Shown piece after piece: positions 34,611 through 45,800 of a DNA stretch of 64,000 nucleotides (position 1 is the stretch's first letter; every line of letters begins with the position of its first letter). Source of the DNA: Nematostella vectensis (taxonomy: Eukaryota > Cnidaria > Anthozoa > Actiniaria > Edwardsiidae); the NCBI RefSeq assembly GCF_932526225.1, contig NC_064047.1:682001-746000 (forward strand), in the 5' to 3' direction. The position numbers and the translations under genes are program-made. A model generated the notes under the pieces. That model was not told the origin of the DNA. It searched no databases and worked only from the letters and a program-made list of their open reading frames with translations.

Positions 34611-37600
34611 ATGGCAAAACCAGGAAGCAAGCAACTGGAGGATGAAGTGACGTGTGCAATCTGCATAGAACACTTTACTGACCCCAGATTATTACCTTGC
34701 TTACACACTTTCTGTAGGCACTGCCTGGAAGACCTGGCAGAACACTCAGGGAAAGGCAAGCTTGTGTGTCCCCTGTGCAAGGTTGAATATGAGGTAATTG
34801 ATGCTTGGGGAAGCTTTAGTCCATTGATAGTTTTTCATGTTCAACTATGTAGGTTTATCCCTTTGATTAATTTTGTTGTGCTCCCCCTCTTTTTCAGATT
34901 TTGACAATTTAATAGAGCTATAGTACAGGCACTCACACCCCCTCGGCAGCCATAAAGTGGGCCATTCCTTATTACTCTTATTAGGGAATCTTCAAATACT
35001 ATGCTTTTTCCATGATACCTATGAATGCCCACCCCTTCCTTCTCCCCTCCCCCCCCCCCCCCCTTAGCCAATCCTGGGTACCCGCCTGTATTACAATTCT
35101 CTTGGAGAAAGTGAGTGTGTCATCCTCAAATAACAGCAACAGACTTTCTCCTATTAGAGCGCTATTCACCACATAAATAACGCTTATTTTTTAGATTGCA
35201 GTGGCAGACATCCCAAGTTTGAAGGTGAATTTCCCTATCAACAATCTCATCTCTATCCTCTCCTTTTTGACATCTGAAGACTCGGACAAGAAACCAGTTT
35301 GTGAAATGTGTGAAAGTGGCGAGACATCTCAAGGAAGGTGCAATGATTGTGCTCAGTTTGTCTGTGAACTATGTATCACAGGTCATAAGAGAATGAGACC
35401 ACTGCAGCATCACACCATCGTCAGTCTTGAGGAGGTAAAAAGCAGACGGCCACTTGCCATGAATGTGATCTACTACTGCGATAAACACAAGGGTAAAAAG
35501 TTGAAACTGTTTTGTGAATCTTGCGAAGAAGTGATTTGCAAGGATTGTACTGTTGTTGATCATAAAAACCATGATTACCTTTTCACAAGTGATGTAATTG
35601 CTCGAGAGAAAGAAGAAATTCTGGGAAGAGCCAAAAAAGTTTCACCAAAAGTCACCGACATTGAACAGGCGATTGCATTGGTAGAGAAAGCCCAAGAGGC
35701 ACTTGAAGAAAATAAACACGCGACCAGGAGGGATCTGGATGCCTTCATTGATAAGCAGATATCTGCTCTTGAGAAGATGCGAGCAGATCTTAAAAGTGAG
35801 ATTGATTCAGCTTGTCAGAAGCAAGAGAAACAGCTGACTGCTGAGAGGGAGAATCTATCCGTGAGACTTGCAAGTGCCCGTAGCAGTTTGGACTTTGCAG
35901 AGCGGCTTTGCACTGAGTCATGTGATGTCGGCTTGTTGTCCATAAGGAAGGAGGTGCTATCCCAGCTATCCATTCTAGCAGAGAAACCCGTGGACCTGCC
36001 TTTTATGGAGGGTGGTGTTCGTTTAGTTGTGGATGAGGAGTATTGGGGTTCTTTGTCAAAGAATATCTCAATATATAAGTCAAGTAAGTGCCAAACGTCT
36101 TGGAGTGTTTTGATGGTTTATCAAATCAACCACGGGCGATAAGATCGTTTTTAATCAGTTTTTAATCAACTAAAACAAAATGGTTATATTTATAATTGAT
36201 CTAAGCTATATTTTTTTACTAGACCTTAACAAAAACAATTATTAGCACCATTTCCCCCCTTGTTGGGAGAGGGGGGGGTGGGTGTTCTTATTTAAAAATT
36301 CACACTACAAAAAACACAAGATAAACTTAAACAATAGTACAGCGTGTTTCTTTTGTTGCACTAAACTCGTTGCGTTTAGTGAATGGGGCGCTCATCTAAC
36401 GGAGGAGGCTGCTGATTTAAAGCTAAGCGTTAAATCGAACATTTACGTTATTTTATGATTTTCACGGGAGTCGATTATATGATTCTAATAAACTAATTTC
36501 AACTTTAGTGCCATCAGGTTTTGAGAAATCCGCCATCCTTGGCACCAAGGGTAAAGAGTACATCCGCGATCTCTTGGTGTTCCTGTCGCCCGTGCAGCGG
36601 AGTGCAAATAGCCAGTGGGAATTGTGTTATTCTGCCAAAAGAGATGGCTGGAATTCTAAGACATTCCATGAAAAGTGTGATGGCAAGGCGCCCAATGTTG
36701 TGATTGTTAGCGTGGATGGGCGCTACGTGTTTGGGGGCTACACTGACGTAGCATGGACAAGTGAGTACAACGATAGCGTAAATAATCTAATTAACGCCGT
36801 GGTGTTTATAAATTTCAACGGTCCGATGGGGGATGGGGGCGTTCAATAGTTAGGAGGCGTTTATTAGAGAGGTGCGTTAATTTCAAACTGTAAACCAATA
36901 AAATAAACCCAAGTGCAGTGCGTTCTAGTCTCACGTTAAATTATGTGTGTGGCGAGCGTTTCTCGCCCAGTAGAAAACAAGCTCAGATTAAGCAAGAATG
37001 CAATTAAATTTTATTTATATTAACGGAATTCCTACATATATCGTCTGTTTTTAAGCTCGGAGGAAGGGAAGATGGGGGGAGGGGGCGTTTATTTATGGCA
37101 TGTTTTAAGGGTCATTAATGTAAAAATATATATAACCTTTCAATAAAAATAAGTCTGGAAACTTTCTGGCAGATTCGTAAGCGTTGAAAAATTTGCTTTG
37201 TTCGTTGTTTTGCCGTAAAAACCCTGAGCGCGCGCATAATTGCCACCCAAAGACCTTTTTTTTTCTTGCCAGGTAAGCCCGACATAATCGCCTTTCTTGA
37301 TTTGTTCTTATAGGAGTAACTTCCGTTATAGCTCAGTGCTTTATTTATACACTGTATTTAACTTACTGGGGTCCCTAACTCTAGGGGTAGAATTATGACA
37401 CCTATTCAAAAACAAAAAAATTACTGCAGACAACGAAATGAAATTGAATTCGATATTCAAATAATGCGAAAAGATTTAACCAATAGTCAAATAATGCATA
37501 GAGTTTTAGTTCGATTATCAAATAACTCGAAAAGTTTCAATAGGTTATTCAAATAATGCGTAAAAAGTCTTAATTCATAAATAATTTCATGCGTGACACG

Positions 37601-40600
37601 CAACATTAATTTTGACCCTGAAAACGTGCCATATTCATTAGAGAGGGGCGTTCAATACAAACTTGTAAGCTTAGGGGGGCGTTCATTAGATTTATTCTAT
37701 TTCCACCAGTTATACTGGTGCGGAAGGCACAACAGAGCTAGGCTCTAAATCAAGTACCCCCTTGAGTGTATTGTTAGTAAGCATTGTAAGCACTGTCACT
37801 GGGGGTGGTCACTGCCAGAGGGTTTATTGCGTCCCCAGTGGTTCTTTTACGTCCCTTCGGTTCAGGTTAATGTAGTGCAGCTTGAAGAGACGGGACCTCC
37901 GGTTTAGTGTCCTTATCCGAGAAGACTGGAAACACGGGAGAATAACTTCAACTCACTTGTGACACAAATTCGAACCAAGGCAGGAACCCGGAAAAATCCC
38001 CAGTTTGAGCCAGGATTCGAACCTTGGCCACAGCGGTGAGAGGCCGACGCGCTAACACACTCGGCCACCCGTGCTTCCTTCCTAGATAGGAGGCGTTCTT
38101 CAGGTAGGGGGCGATTATTAGATAATTTACGGTAGGCCCGAATAATAATAATAATAAATAATATTAATTAATAATAATGGTTTATTAGCATTCCAACATG
38201 AGAGGCTCTTCTATGCTAATGAAACTAACTACACTAACTAACAATATAATAAATAATATACTATAAACTTTAAATTTTAAAATATAAATATACAAGAAAA
38301 CATACATGTTCCTATTTAGCATTAAGTGTGGTTACTCTGGTCCTGGCTCTATTGCTGAAGTAGAGCTTAGCGCTCCGCTTAAACATTGTGAAATCTCGAG
38401 CCTCTCTCGTAGCAGTTGGTAACATGTTAAACATTTGAGAGGCATTATACGAGGAAGTACCAGGTGTGTGGGCCATGCTAAGTTTAAATTCACTGCTGGA
38501 CCTTAAAGTTCTGCCAGGTACATATTGTTGAAGCCGAAGATGTGCCGGCCAATTAGTAAAATGTACAGCCTTGAAAGCTAGTTTAGCTAGACTGAAATCC
38601 TGTCTTTTGGTGATAGGCAGCCAGCCTAGTTTGAGTACTTCTTCTAAACCAGCGTACCTCTTAGTGACAAAAACACACGTCCGCCAATCTAGAGCTCTTG
38701 TCGTCGATTTGCACAAACTGCTTTCGTCCTGTTAAATAGCTGGTGACCCACATCAAAAATGACTTTGAAAAACCAAGATGGTGTAGTTTCTTCAAAACAA
38801 CTTCATACGCAACGGTGTCAAAAGCCTTGGAGAAGTCGGCTAAGACAGCTAAGGTTACTTCGCCACGCTTCATTGCTTTAGTGATGTCATCTTTTATTAG
38901 ACTTGTTGTTGTGCTGTGACCTTTCCTATATGCACTAACAGTGTCCTTTAAGATGCTGTCAGGACCACTGGAGACAAAGTCACTCATTTGACCAAGCACT
39001 AAGCGCTCATAGACTTTTGAGAGGACTGGTAAGATAGAGATGGGACGTAAGTCATTCCTGTCCTTTACATCAGCCTGCTTGGGTATAGGGCTTATACGAG
39101 CCACTTTCCAGGCGGATGGAAAATACTCTTGCGAGATACAGGTATTTAAAATGTGGGTCAATGGTGAAGCCAGATGGTCAGCGGCGTGTTTGATGAATTT
39201 CACAGGGATCCTATCTGGGCCACATGAACAGTCTGATCTTAATTTCTTGAGTGCTGATAGAACTTGAAGACATGAGACAGGCTTCAGCGTAAAAGCCCAA
39301 ACAAGATCTTCCGGTAGAGACTGGATAAGATCCGAGATGTTATTAGCAGAGGTGGGCGTGGCACCAGTAACACGCTCAGCAGTAGAGGCGAAATGTGTGT
39401 TAAGTTCATCAGGGTCAAACCTGAGAGGCTGAGGGTTTGGGTGGAGTATCCGATGAATCACCCTCCACACCTCTTTGGCTTTGACTGACGACAGTGCTTT
39501 GTAATAGAAATTACGCTTTGCTTTGCCAATCATAGCCTTGAGCTGGTTACGTTTCTCCCTGAAAGAGTTCCAAATTGAATCACTCTTATCTTTGCGTGCC
39601 TCAGTGCGCATGTTACGACAATCCTGTTGGAGATTTTGGATGTCAAGTTCCTTCAACCAGGGCGCGGGTGGTCGCGTCACCTTGGTGCGCTTGAGCGGAG
39701 CATGACGATCAATGCATTCGCGCAATAAAGTATTAAGCATTTCGAGCTGCATCTCGGGATCGCTAGTGGAATAAACGATACTAAGAGGAAGCTGTTCAAT
39801 ATCGTTTGTGAAAGCATGTTCATCAAAGTTGCGCTCATCGCGTATGTACTTGTATCTGGGGGTAAAACGCGTAACGCGAATATTCATGCACACGTAGGGT
39901 GCGTCATGGTCACCTATTTGCGGACACGGGAGGACGTCACAGTACGACACTTGTTTAGGCAAGTTCGTTATCATATGGTCGATTAGTGTCTCAGAGTGTA
40001 GAGTAGTGCGTGTTGCCTTGGTAACAAGCTGCGTTAAATTCAAGGATTCCAGCACGTCCATATACTTGCGCACATAGCATTCCGATGGGCGGAAGAGGTC
40101 CACATTAACGTCTCCAGTGACTAACAGCATCCCATGCCAGGAGATGGACAGATCGAATAAGAGTGACTCGAAGGTGTCTAACCAGTCAGAGTATGTCATA
40201 ATAGCTCCAGACCTGTAGACTAAACCCAACAGCAAATTACTGTGCCTGTTGCGTCCCTTGATTTCCAGCCAGAGATGTTCCATTGCAGGACATCGCCTTT
40301 CTATATCAGTTCTCCTTTTGAATTCAATTGACTCCTTGACATATACACCAACACCGCCGCCTTTCTTTTTATCCCTGTTGTTGAAGGCGTGAACATACCC
40401 AGGTATAGTTACATGCTGTAGAAGAAGTTTATTTTCCTTTAAACAAGTTTTCGCTCATAGTGATAATGTTAAGGGAATAGCGGTTGACCATGTGGAGGAG
40501 GCTGTCAAAAGTGGAGGTCATGCATTGGGTATTTATATGCATGATCTTGAGTTGATGTTCTCTCTCCTTAAGAGCACATAAGTGAGAATCGTCATCCACA

Positions 40601-42574
40601 GGATTTCCATCAGATAGTCCGGATGTATTTAGAAACCGCTGTCCAAAGAATGGCATTTCAGATAGCAAACAATTAGAGCAAGTCCACTTGCGTGGAGAAT
40701 CGGAGCGAAATGTTTTAATGTTGAGGCCAGAGATTGGCGCGCACCGTGCGTGAGATGTGTCTTTGCACGTCGCGCAAATATACCGCTTCTGATTGCATTT
40801 GACTGCATTATCGCAAACAGGGCATACAAGCGCTGGAGTTCGACAAGACGCTTTGTTCTTGGAGGTGGCGCAATCCTTTTTGGCGCTCCCATTGTTTGAT
40901 GGGCCGGGATTCAGTTTGAAGATTAAATCTCCTTCGAGGAGACAATGAAAAGTAGCGGTACTGTTAGTATAATACGCGCACGGGCGTTTGGCGCGTTAAA
41001 TCCTGATACTGAATTCCATGTGCACCCGATGATCAACAAGTGAACCCATGTGAAGCATTCCAGCGATTCGGCGGGTACCCTGTGGCAGATGATGGGACAA
41101 ATGAAGACGGGAATCCTGCGGTGCCAAAGAAATGATACTGCCACAGTCTACATGAGTAACATTATTCACCGTAAGATTGTAAGAGGCTGCTTGGGTCTTG
41201 TATAACCGTATACTTTTGCAGAATAGGCTAAAAGTTGTCCTGGCTCGTAGTCGAGTTGAATAATTCGCTTCGCTGGTTTCGGCCTGGTGTCCATTGTCTT
41301 GAGGCGTTGATGGCGATAACCTCCTTTGTTCTCTTATGCAAATCCAGGCGAATCGATCACAGAAACCATCTCGAGAGCTGGTCAGAATATCCCATTTTGC
41401 GTAGTTATTTTGAGATGTAATCCAGTCAGAAGAAACCAATTTCCTGTAAACATCCTTAGATACACATAAAGTGCGTTCGGGATGTGTTGAAAGCAGGTTA
41501 AGGGTAAAACTTAGCAAGAACACGGAGCTCCAAAGTACGCGTCTGACATGTCATACAGGCGGCATGTGAGATAGAGGCCCTATCTCTCTTGCCGTTCAGA
41601 TAGGATACAAGAATAGGTCCGTAGAAGGGTGGGGTTCTACGGCAGATCACCTTAATTCAAAGAAGCCGTTTACCCGATCATTAACTGCGCTCTCTTTACC
41701 TTATAATTAGTTATCAATTTTCTAAATGTTAGGAATGATTTGAAATTTTTAAGTCAATTGAACCTACAAATATTCAAAGTCTCAAAAGTCTCAACGGGGT
41801 CCATTTGGGGTCTTTTTTTAATGTTGACACAGGGCAACCTCTAAAGGGAAAGTGCTCTATTTTTGTGATTCCAAACTACAAATAAATTGTTCTGCCCTTC
41901 ACTTGTCATGTTTTTAAATGATATTTTATAATTAAAAAGAGTTTAAACACAAAGGCAACAAGACTAATCTGAATTTAGTAATAAAGCATCTTGCGTTTGA
42001 AGATTTTTAACATAGCTAATAATAAACTATTTAGTTTATTTAGTACTAATACACTGTAGTGTCTTTGTTCTCTTTTGTTCTGGCTTGACTATTACCCTTT
42101 AACAATTACATTTTGTTGCACGGGGTTTTGAAAACCATTCTATGACATGATTTTGGATATCATTTGATATGAAATCACTGTCTCTGTCTATCGTCGTTTT
42201 CACCTCCGTTTATGTCAAGTGACGGGTTATGTTTTCTTTTCTTCAAAGTGACTGACCGTGGCTATCAGTCTTCCAGTGCGTCCTTCCTGTACTCGCTGTT
42301 TAGCAGGTATGGCTACCGCCCTGAAAAACTGCCATTGAGTGCCACGCCAGGTCAGCAAGCTATTTTTGACTCTACAGATCGAGGCCCATCGTTTGGTGGT
42401 GGTCATGACCTGTACATCAGCAATGAGGCGGGGAGTAACAGTCAGTCTTATACAAATCCATACTCGTACGCTTGTCCCCAGGGCGGCACAACAAATAACT
42501 ACTGCAACGTGTTTGCAGGCACGCAAAATTTCACACCCGACGACATGGAGGTGTTTTATGAAATTGCAAAATAA
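34611..42574 (+). CDS. RING - B-box x2 - coiled coil - TLDc protein (TRIM-like E3 ligase candidate)
   Basis: Four coding exons: 34611-34793, 35195-36083, 36509-36760, 42249-42574. Phases agree (0, 1, 1) and the total is 1650 nt, 549 codons plus stop. Residues 15-56 are a C3HC4 RING (CAIC, PCLHTFCRHC, CPLC). Exon 2 starts the B-boxes: the first around CEMC...CNDC...CELC, the second around YYCDKHKGKKLKLFCESC with a CKDC and H-x-x-H tail. About 130 helical, charged residues with coiled-coil character follow (KAQEALEENKHATRRDLDAF onward). Exons 3-4 form a TLDc domain: WELCYSAKRDGW, FHEKCDGKAP, VFGGYTD, GPSFGGGHDLYIS, FAGTQNFTPDDMEVFYE. RING plus B-box plus coiled coil defines TRIM ubiquitin ligases; TLDc domains are linked to oxidative stress protection and V-ATPase binding. 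Joining them is uncommon, so the substrate is unknown. Intron 1 holds a MITE and intron 3 holds a SINE and a retrotransposon. Cytosolic by domain type. Confidence 0.88.
34926..35088. mobile_element. MITE-like insertion in TRIM-TLDc intron 1
   Basis: Ends are inverted: CAGGCACTCACACC at the left, and the complement of the right end reads CAGGCGGGTACCCAGGATTG. The body matches 16986-17117. A C run at 35047-35063 interrupts it. No target duplication could be seen. Confidence 0.7.
36830..38120 (+). repeat. scattered GGGGCGTT-TATTAG motif repeats
   Basis: Words of the type GGGGGCGTTCATTAGA recur near 36836, 36856, 37082, 37647, 37675, 38090 and 38108, some as close pairs. They lie on both sides of the SINE, as if an old degenerate minisatellite had been interrupted by insertions. 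A degenerate AT-rich repeat with TTCAAATAATGCG words lies at 37450-37565. Confidence 0.55.
37700..38075 (-). mobile_element. tRNA-derived SINE
   Basis: On the minus strand it begins GCACGGGTGGCCGAGTG near 38073, a tRNA-Leu/Ser-like 5' part with a polymerase III A box. The B box GGTTCGAATCC is at 38013-38023. The tRNA-unrelated body continues down to about 37700 and includes GATAAGGACACTAAACCGG and AGGTCCCGT. It lacks the 3' half of a real tRNA, so it is not a tRNA gene. It lies antisense in intron 3 of the TRIM-TLDc gene. Confidence 0.85.
38312..38690 (-). pseudogene. C-terminal fragment of the non-LTR RT protein
   Basis: In-frame segment YAGLEEVLKLGWLPITKRQD to a stop at 38312, typical of the region after the RT thumb in CR1/L2-like elements. 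It is joined out of frame to the RT part above, so the catalytic YADD-type motif and later RT motifs are missing between them. Confidence 0.75.
38661..40900 (-). pseudogene. PHD-like finger, AP endonuclease and reverse transcriptase, disrupted
   Basis: From high to low coordinate: NPGP near 40912; a Cys-rich PHD-like finger at about 40850-40670 (CPVC, CATC, HARC, WTCSNC); the endonuclease start LKIMHINTQ near 40545; a frame change near 40440 after NLFKGK; then a 540-codon frame 40283-38661 with endonuclease motifs GDVNVD and IGDHDAP and RT motifs (LRPISILPVLSKVYERLV, AYRKGHSTTT, LADFSKAFDTV). The frame ends just after QFVQIDD, where an internal deletion removes the YADD box. It encodes the enzyme for target-primed reverse transcription, but this copy cannot be active. 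Confidence 0.88.
40996..41523 (-). pseudogene. upstream frame of the non-LTR element
   Basis: A 175-codon frame from 41523 to 40996, upstream of and partly overlapping the NPGP region in another frame. It is probably part of the element's long 5' protein or its first frame. No domain is recognised, and the switch of frame near 40990 suggests decay. Confidence 0.5.
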
Positions 42575-42742
42575 CAGCCCTGAAGCCAGTAAAGCGACAT
42601 GCACCAAATATATTGTAAATTCATAAATACATGAAAATTCCATCTTAAGAATCAATTCACAAGCTGTGTCGTTACGTTGTCTACATGAATCCTGGTAATC
42701 GAAAGCAATGCAAATGTTGGGAAGAATATATGTTTTTGTACC

Positions 42743-42748
42743 AATAAA
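42743..42748 (+). promoter_or_regulatory. poly(A) signal of the TRIM-TLDc gene
   Basis: AATAAA 168 nt after the stop codon at 42572-42574. The 30-bp satellite begins about 75 bp further on, so transcripts that miss this signal would enter the satellite. Confidence 0.65.
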
Positions 42749-42822
42749 GCATCCAGGTAACTGATCCTCATACTGCTGCTTTACATGAAGTATTGTACCA
42801 CCGCATACCTATCTGCATTCCC

Positions 42823-45800
42823 ACCCTCCCCCTCCCCAAGTGTATTAACACCACCCTCCCCTCCCCAAGTGTATTAACACCACCCTCCCCCTCTCCAAGT
42901 GTATAAACACCACCCTCCCCCTCCCCAAGTGTATTAACACCACCCTCCCCTCCCCAAGTGTATAAACACCACCCTCCCCCTCCCCAAGTGTATGAACACC
43001 AACCTCCCCCTCCCCAAGTGTATTAACACCACCCTCCCCCTCTTCAAGTGTATAAACACCACCCTCCCCATCCCCAAGTTATTAACACCACCCTCCCCCT
43101 CCCCAAGTGTATAAACACCACCCTCCCCCTCTCCAAGTGTATTAACACCACCCTCCCCCTCCACAAGTGTATTAACACCACCCTCCCCCGCCACAAGTGT
43201 ATTAACACCACCCTCCCCCTCCACAAGTGTATTAACACCACCCTCCCCCTACACAAGTGTATTAACACCACCCTCCCCCTCCACAAGTGTATTAACACCA
43301 CCCTCCCCCTCCCCAAGTGTATTAACACCACCCTCCCCCTCCCCAAGTGTATAAACACCACCCTCCCCCTCTCCAAGTGTATTAACACCACCCTCCCCCT
43401 CCACAAGTGTATTAACACCACCCTCCCCCTCCACAAGTGTATTAACACCACCCTCCCCCTCCCCAAGTGTATTAACACCACCCTCCCCCTCTCCAAGTGT
43501 ATTAATACCACCCTCCCCCTCTCCAAGTGTATTGACACCACCCTCCCCCTCTCCAAGTGTATTAACACCACCCTCCCCCTCTCCAAGTGTATTAACACCA
43601 CCCTCCCCCTCCACAAGTGTATTAACACCACCCCCCCCCCTCCACAAGTGTATTAACACCACCCTCCCCCTCCCCAAGTGTATTAACACCAACCTCCCCC
43701 TCCCCAAGTGTATTAACACCACCCTCCCCCTCCCCAAGTGTATTAACACCAACCTCCCCCTCTCCAAGTGTATTAACACCACCCTCCCCCTCTCCAAGTG
43801 TATTAACACCACCCTCCCCCTCCACAAGTGTATTAACACCACCCTCCCCCTCCACAAGTGTATTAACACCATCCTCCCCCTCCCCAAGTGTATTAACACC
43901 ACCCTCCCCCTCCACAAGTGTATTAACACCACCTTCCCCCTCTCCAAGTGTATTAACACCACCCTCCCCCTCCACAAGTGTATTAACACCACCCTCCCCC
44001 TCCCCAAGTGTATTAACACCACCCTCCCCCTCCACAAGTGTATTAACACCACCTTCCCCCTCTCCAAGTGTATTAACACCACCCTCCCCCTCCACAAGTG
44101 TATTAACACCACCCTCCCCCTCCCCAAGTGTATAAACACCACCCTACCCATCCCCAAGTGTATTAACACCACCCTCCCCCTCTCCAAGTGTATTAACACC
44201 AACCTCCCCCTCCCCAAGTGTATTAACATCACCCTCCCCCTCTCCAAGTGTATTATCAACACCCTACCCCTCCAGAAGTGTATTAACACCACCCTCCCCT
44301 CCCCAAGTGTATTAACACCACCCTCCCCCTCTCCAAGTGTATTAACACCACCCTCCCCCTCTCCAAGTGTATTTAAAAACCACCCTCCCCCACTCCAAGT
44401 GTATTAACACCAACCTCCCCCTTCACAAGTGTATTAACACCACCCTCCCCCTCCCCAAGTGTATTAATACCACCCTCCCCCTCTCCAAGTGTATTAACAC
44501 CAACCTCCCCCTCCACAAGTGTATTAACACCACCCTCCCCCTCCCCAAGTGTATTAATACCACCCTCCTCCTCTCCAAGTGTATTAACACCACCCTCCCC
44601 CTCCACAAGTGTATTAACACCACCCTCCCCCTCCACAAGTGTATTAACACCACCCTCCCCCTCTAAAAGTGTATTAACACCACCCTCCCCCTCCACAAGT
44701 GTATTAACACCACCCTCCCTCTCCACAAGTGTATTAACACCACCCTCCCCCTCCCCAAGTGTATTAACACCACCCTCCCCATCTCCAAGTGTATTAACAC
44801 CACCCTCAACCTCTCCAAGTGTATTAACACCACCCTCCCCCTCTCCAAGTGTATTAACACCACCCTCCCCCTCTCCAAGTGTTTTAACACCACCCTCCCC
44901 CTCCACAAGTGTATTAACACCACCCTCCCCCTCCCCAAGTGTATTAATACCACCCTCCCCCTCTCCAAGTGTATTAACACCACCCTCCCCCTCCCCAAGT
45001 GTATTAACACCACCCTCCCTCTCCCCAAGTGTATTAACACCACCCTCACCCTCCCCAAGTGTATTATCACCACCCTCCCCCTCTACAAGTGTATTAACAC
45101 CACCCTCCCCCTCCCCAAGTGTATTAATACCACCCTCCCGCTCTCCAAGTGTATTATCACCACCCTCCCCCTCTCCAAGTGTATTAACACCACCCTCCCC
45201 CTCCCCAAGTGTATTAACACCACCCTCCCCCTCCCCAAGTGTATTATCACCACACTCCCCCTCCACAAGTGTATTAACACCACCCTCCCCCTCCCCAAGT
45301 GTATTAACACCACCCTCCCCCTCTCCAAGTGTATTATTACCACCCTCCCCCTCCCCAAGTGTATTAACACCAACCTCCCCCTCCCCAAGTGTATTAACAC
45401 CACCCTCCCTCTCCACAAGTGTATAAACACCACCCTCCCCCTCCCCAAGTGTATTAATACCACCCTCCCCCTCTCCAAGTGTATTATCACCACCCTCCCC
45501 CTCCCCAAGTGTATTAACACCACCCTCCCCCTCCCCAAGTGTATTAACACCAACCTCCCCCTCCCCAAGTGTATTAACACCACCCTCCCCCTCCCCAAGT
45601 GTATTAACACCACCCTCCCCCTCCACAAGTGTATTAACACCACCCTCCCCCTCTCCAAGTGTATTAACACCACCCACCCCCTCTCAAAGTGTATTAACAC
45701 CAGCCTCCCCCTCTCCAAGTGTATTAACACCACCCTCCCCCTCTCCAAGTGTATTAACATCACCCTCCCCATCCCCAAGTGTATTAACACCAACCTCCCC

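Larger units (their letters stand above)
38137..41570 (-). mobile_element. CR1/L2-like non-LTR retrotransposon, internally deleted
   Basis: The antisense element fills most of intron 3 of the TRIM-TLDc gene. The 3' tail is an ATT/AAT run at 38140-38180 on the low-coordinate side. Going upstream on the minus strand come a C-terminal RT-protein fragment, the reverse transcriptase and endonuclease region, a PHD-like finger region and an upstream frame. The 5' limit near 41570 is approximate, and no target duplication was found. CR1/L2 assignment rests on APE-type endonuclease before RT, a PHD-like finger, the NPGP motif and the microsatellite tail. Confidence 0.85.

Noticed and set aside
38000-38075. 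tRNA gene on the minus strand
   Set aside because: A and B boxes are present, but the acceptor stem 3' half is missing and a SINE body follows.
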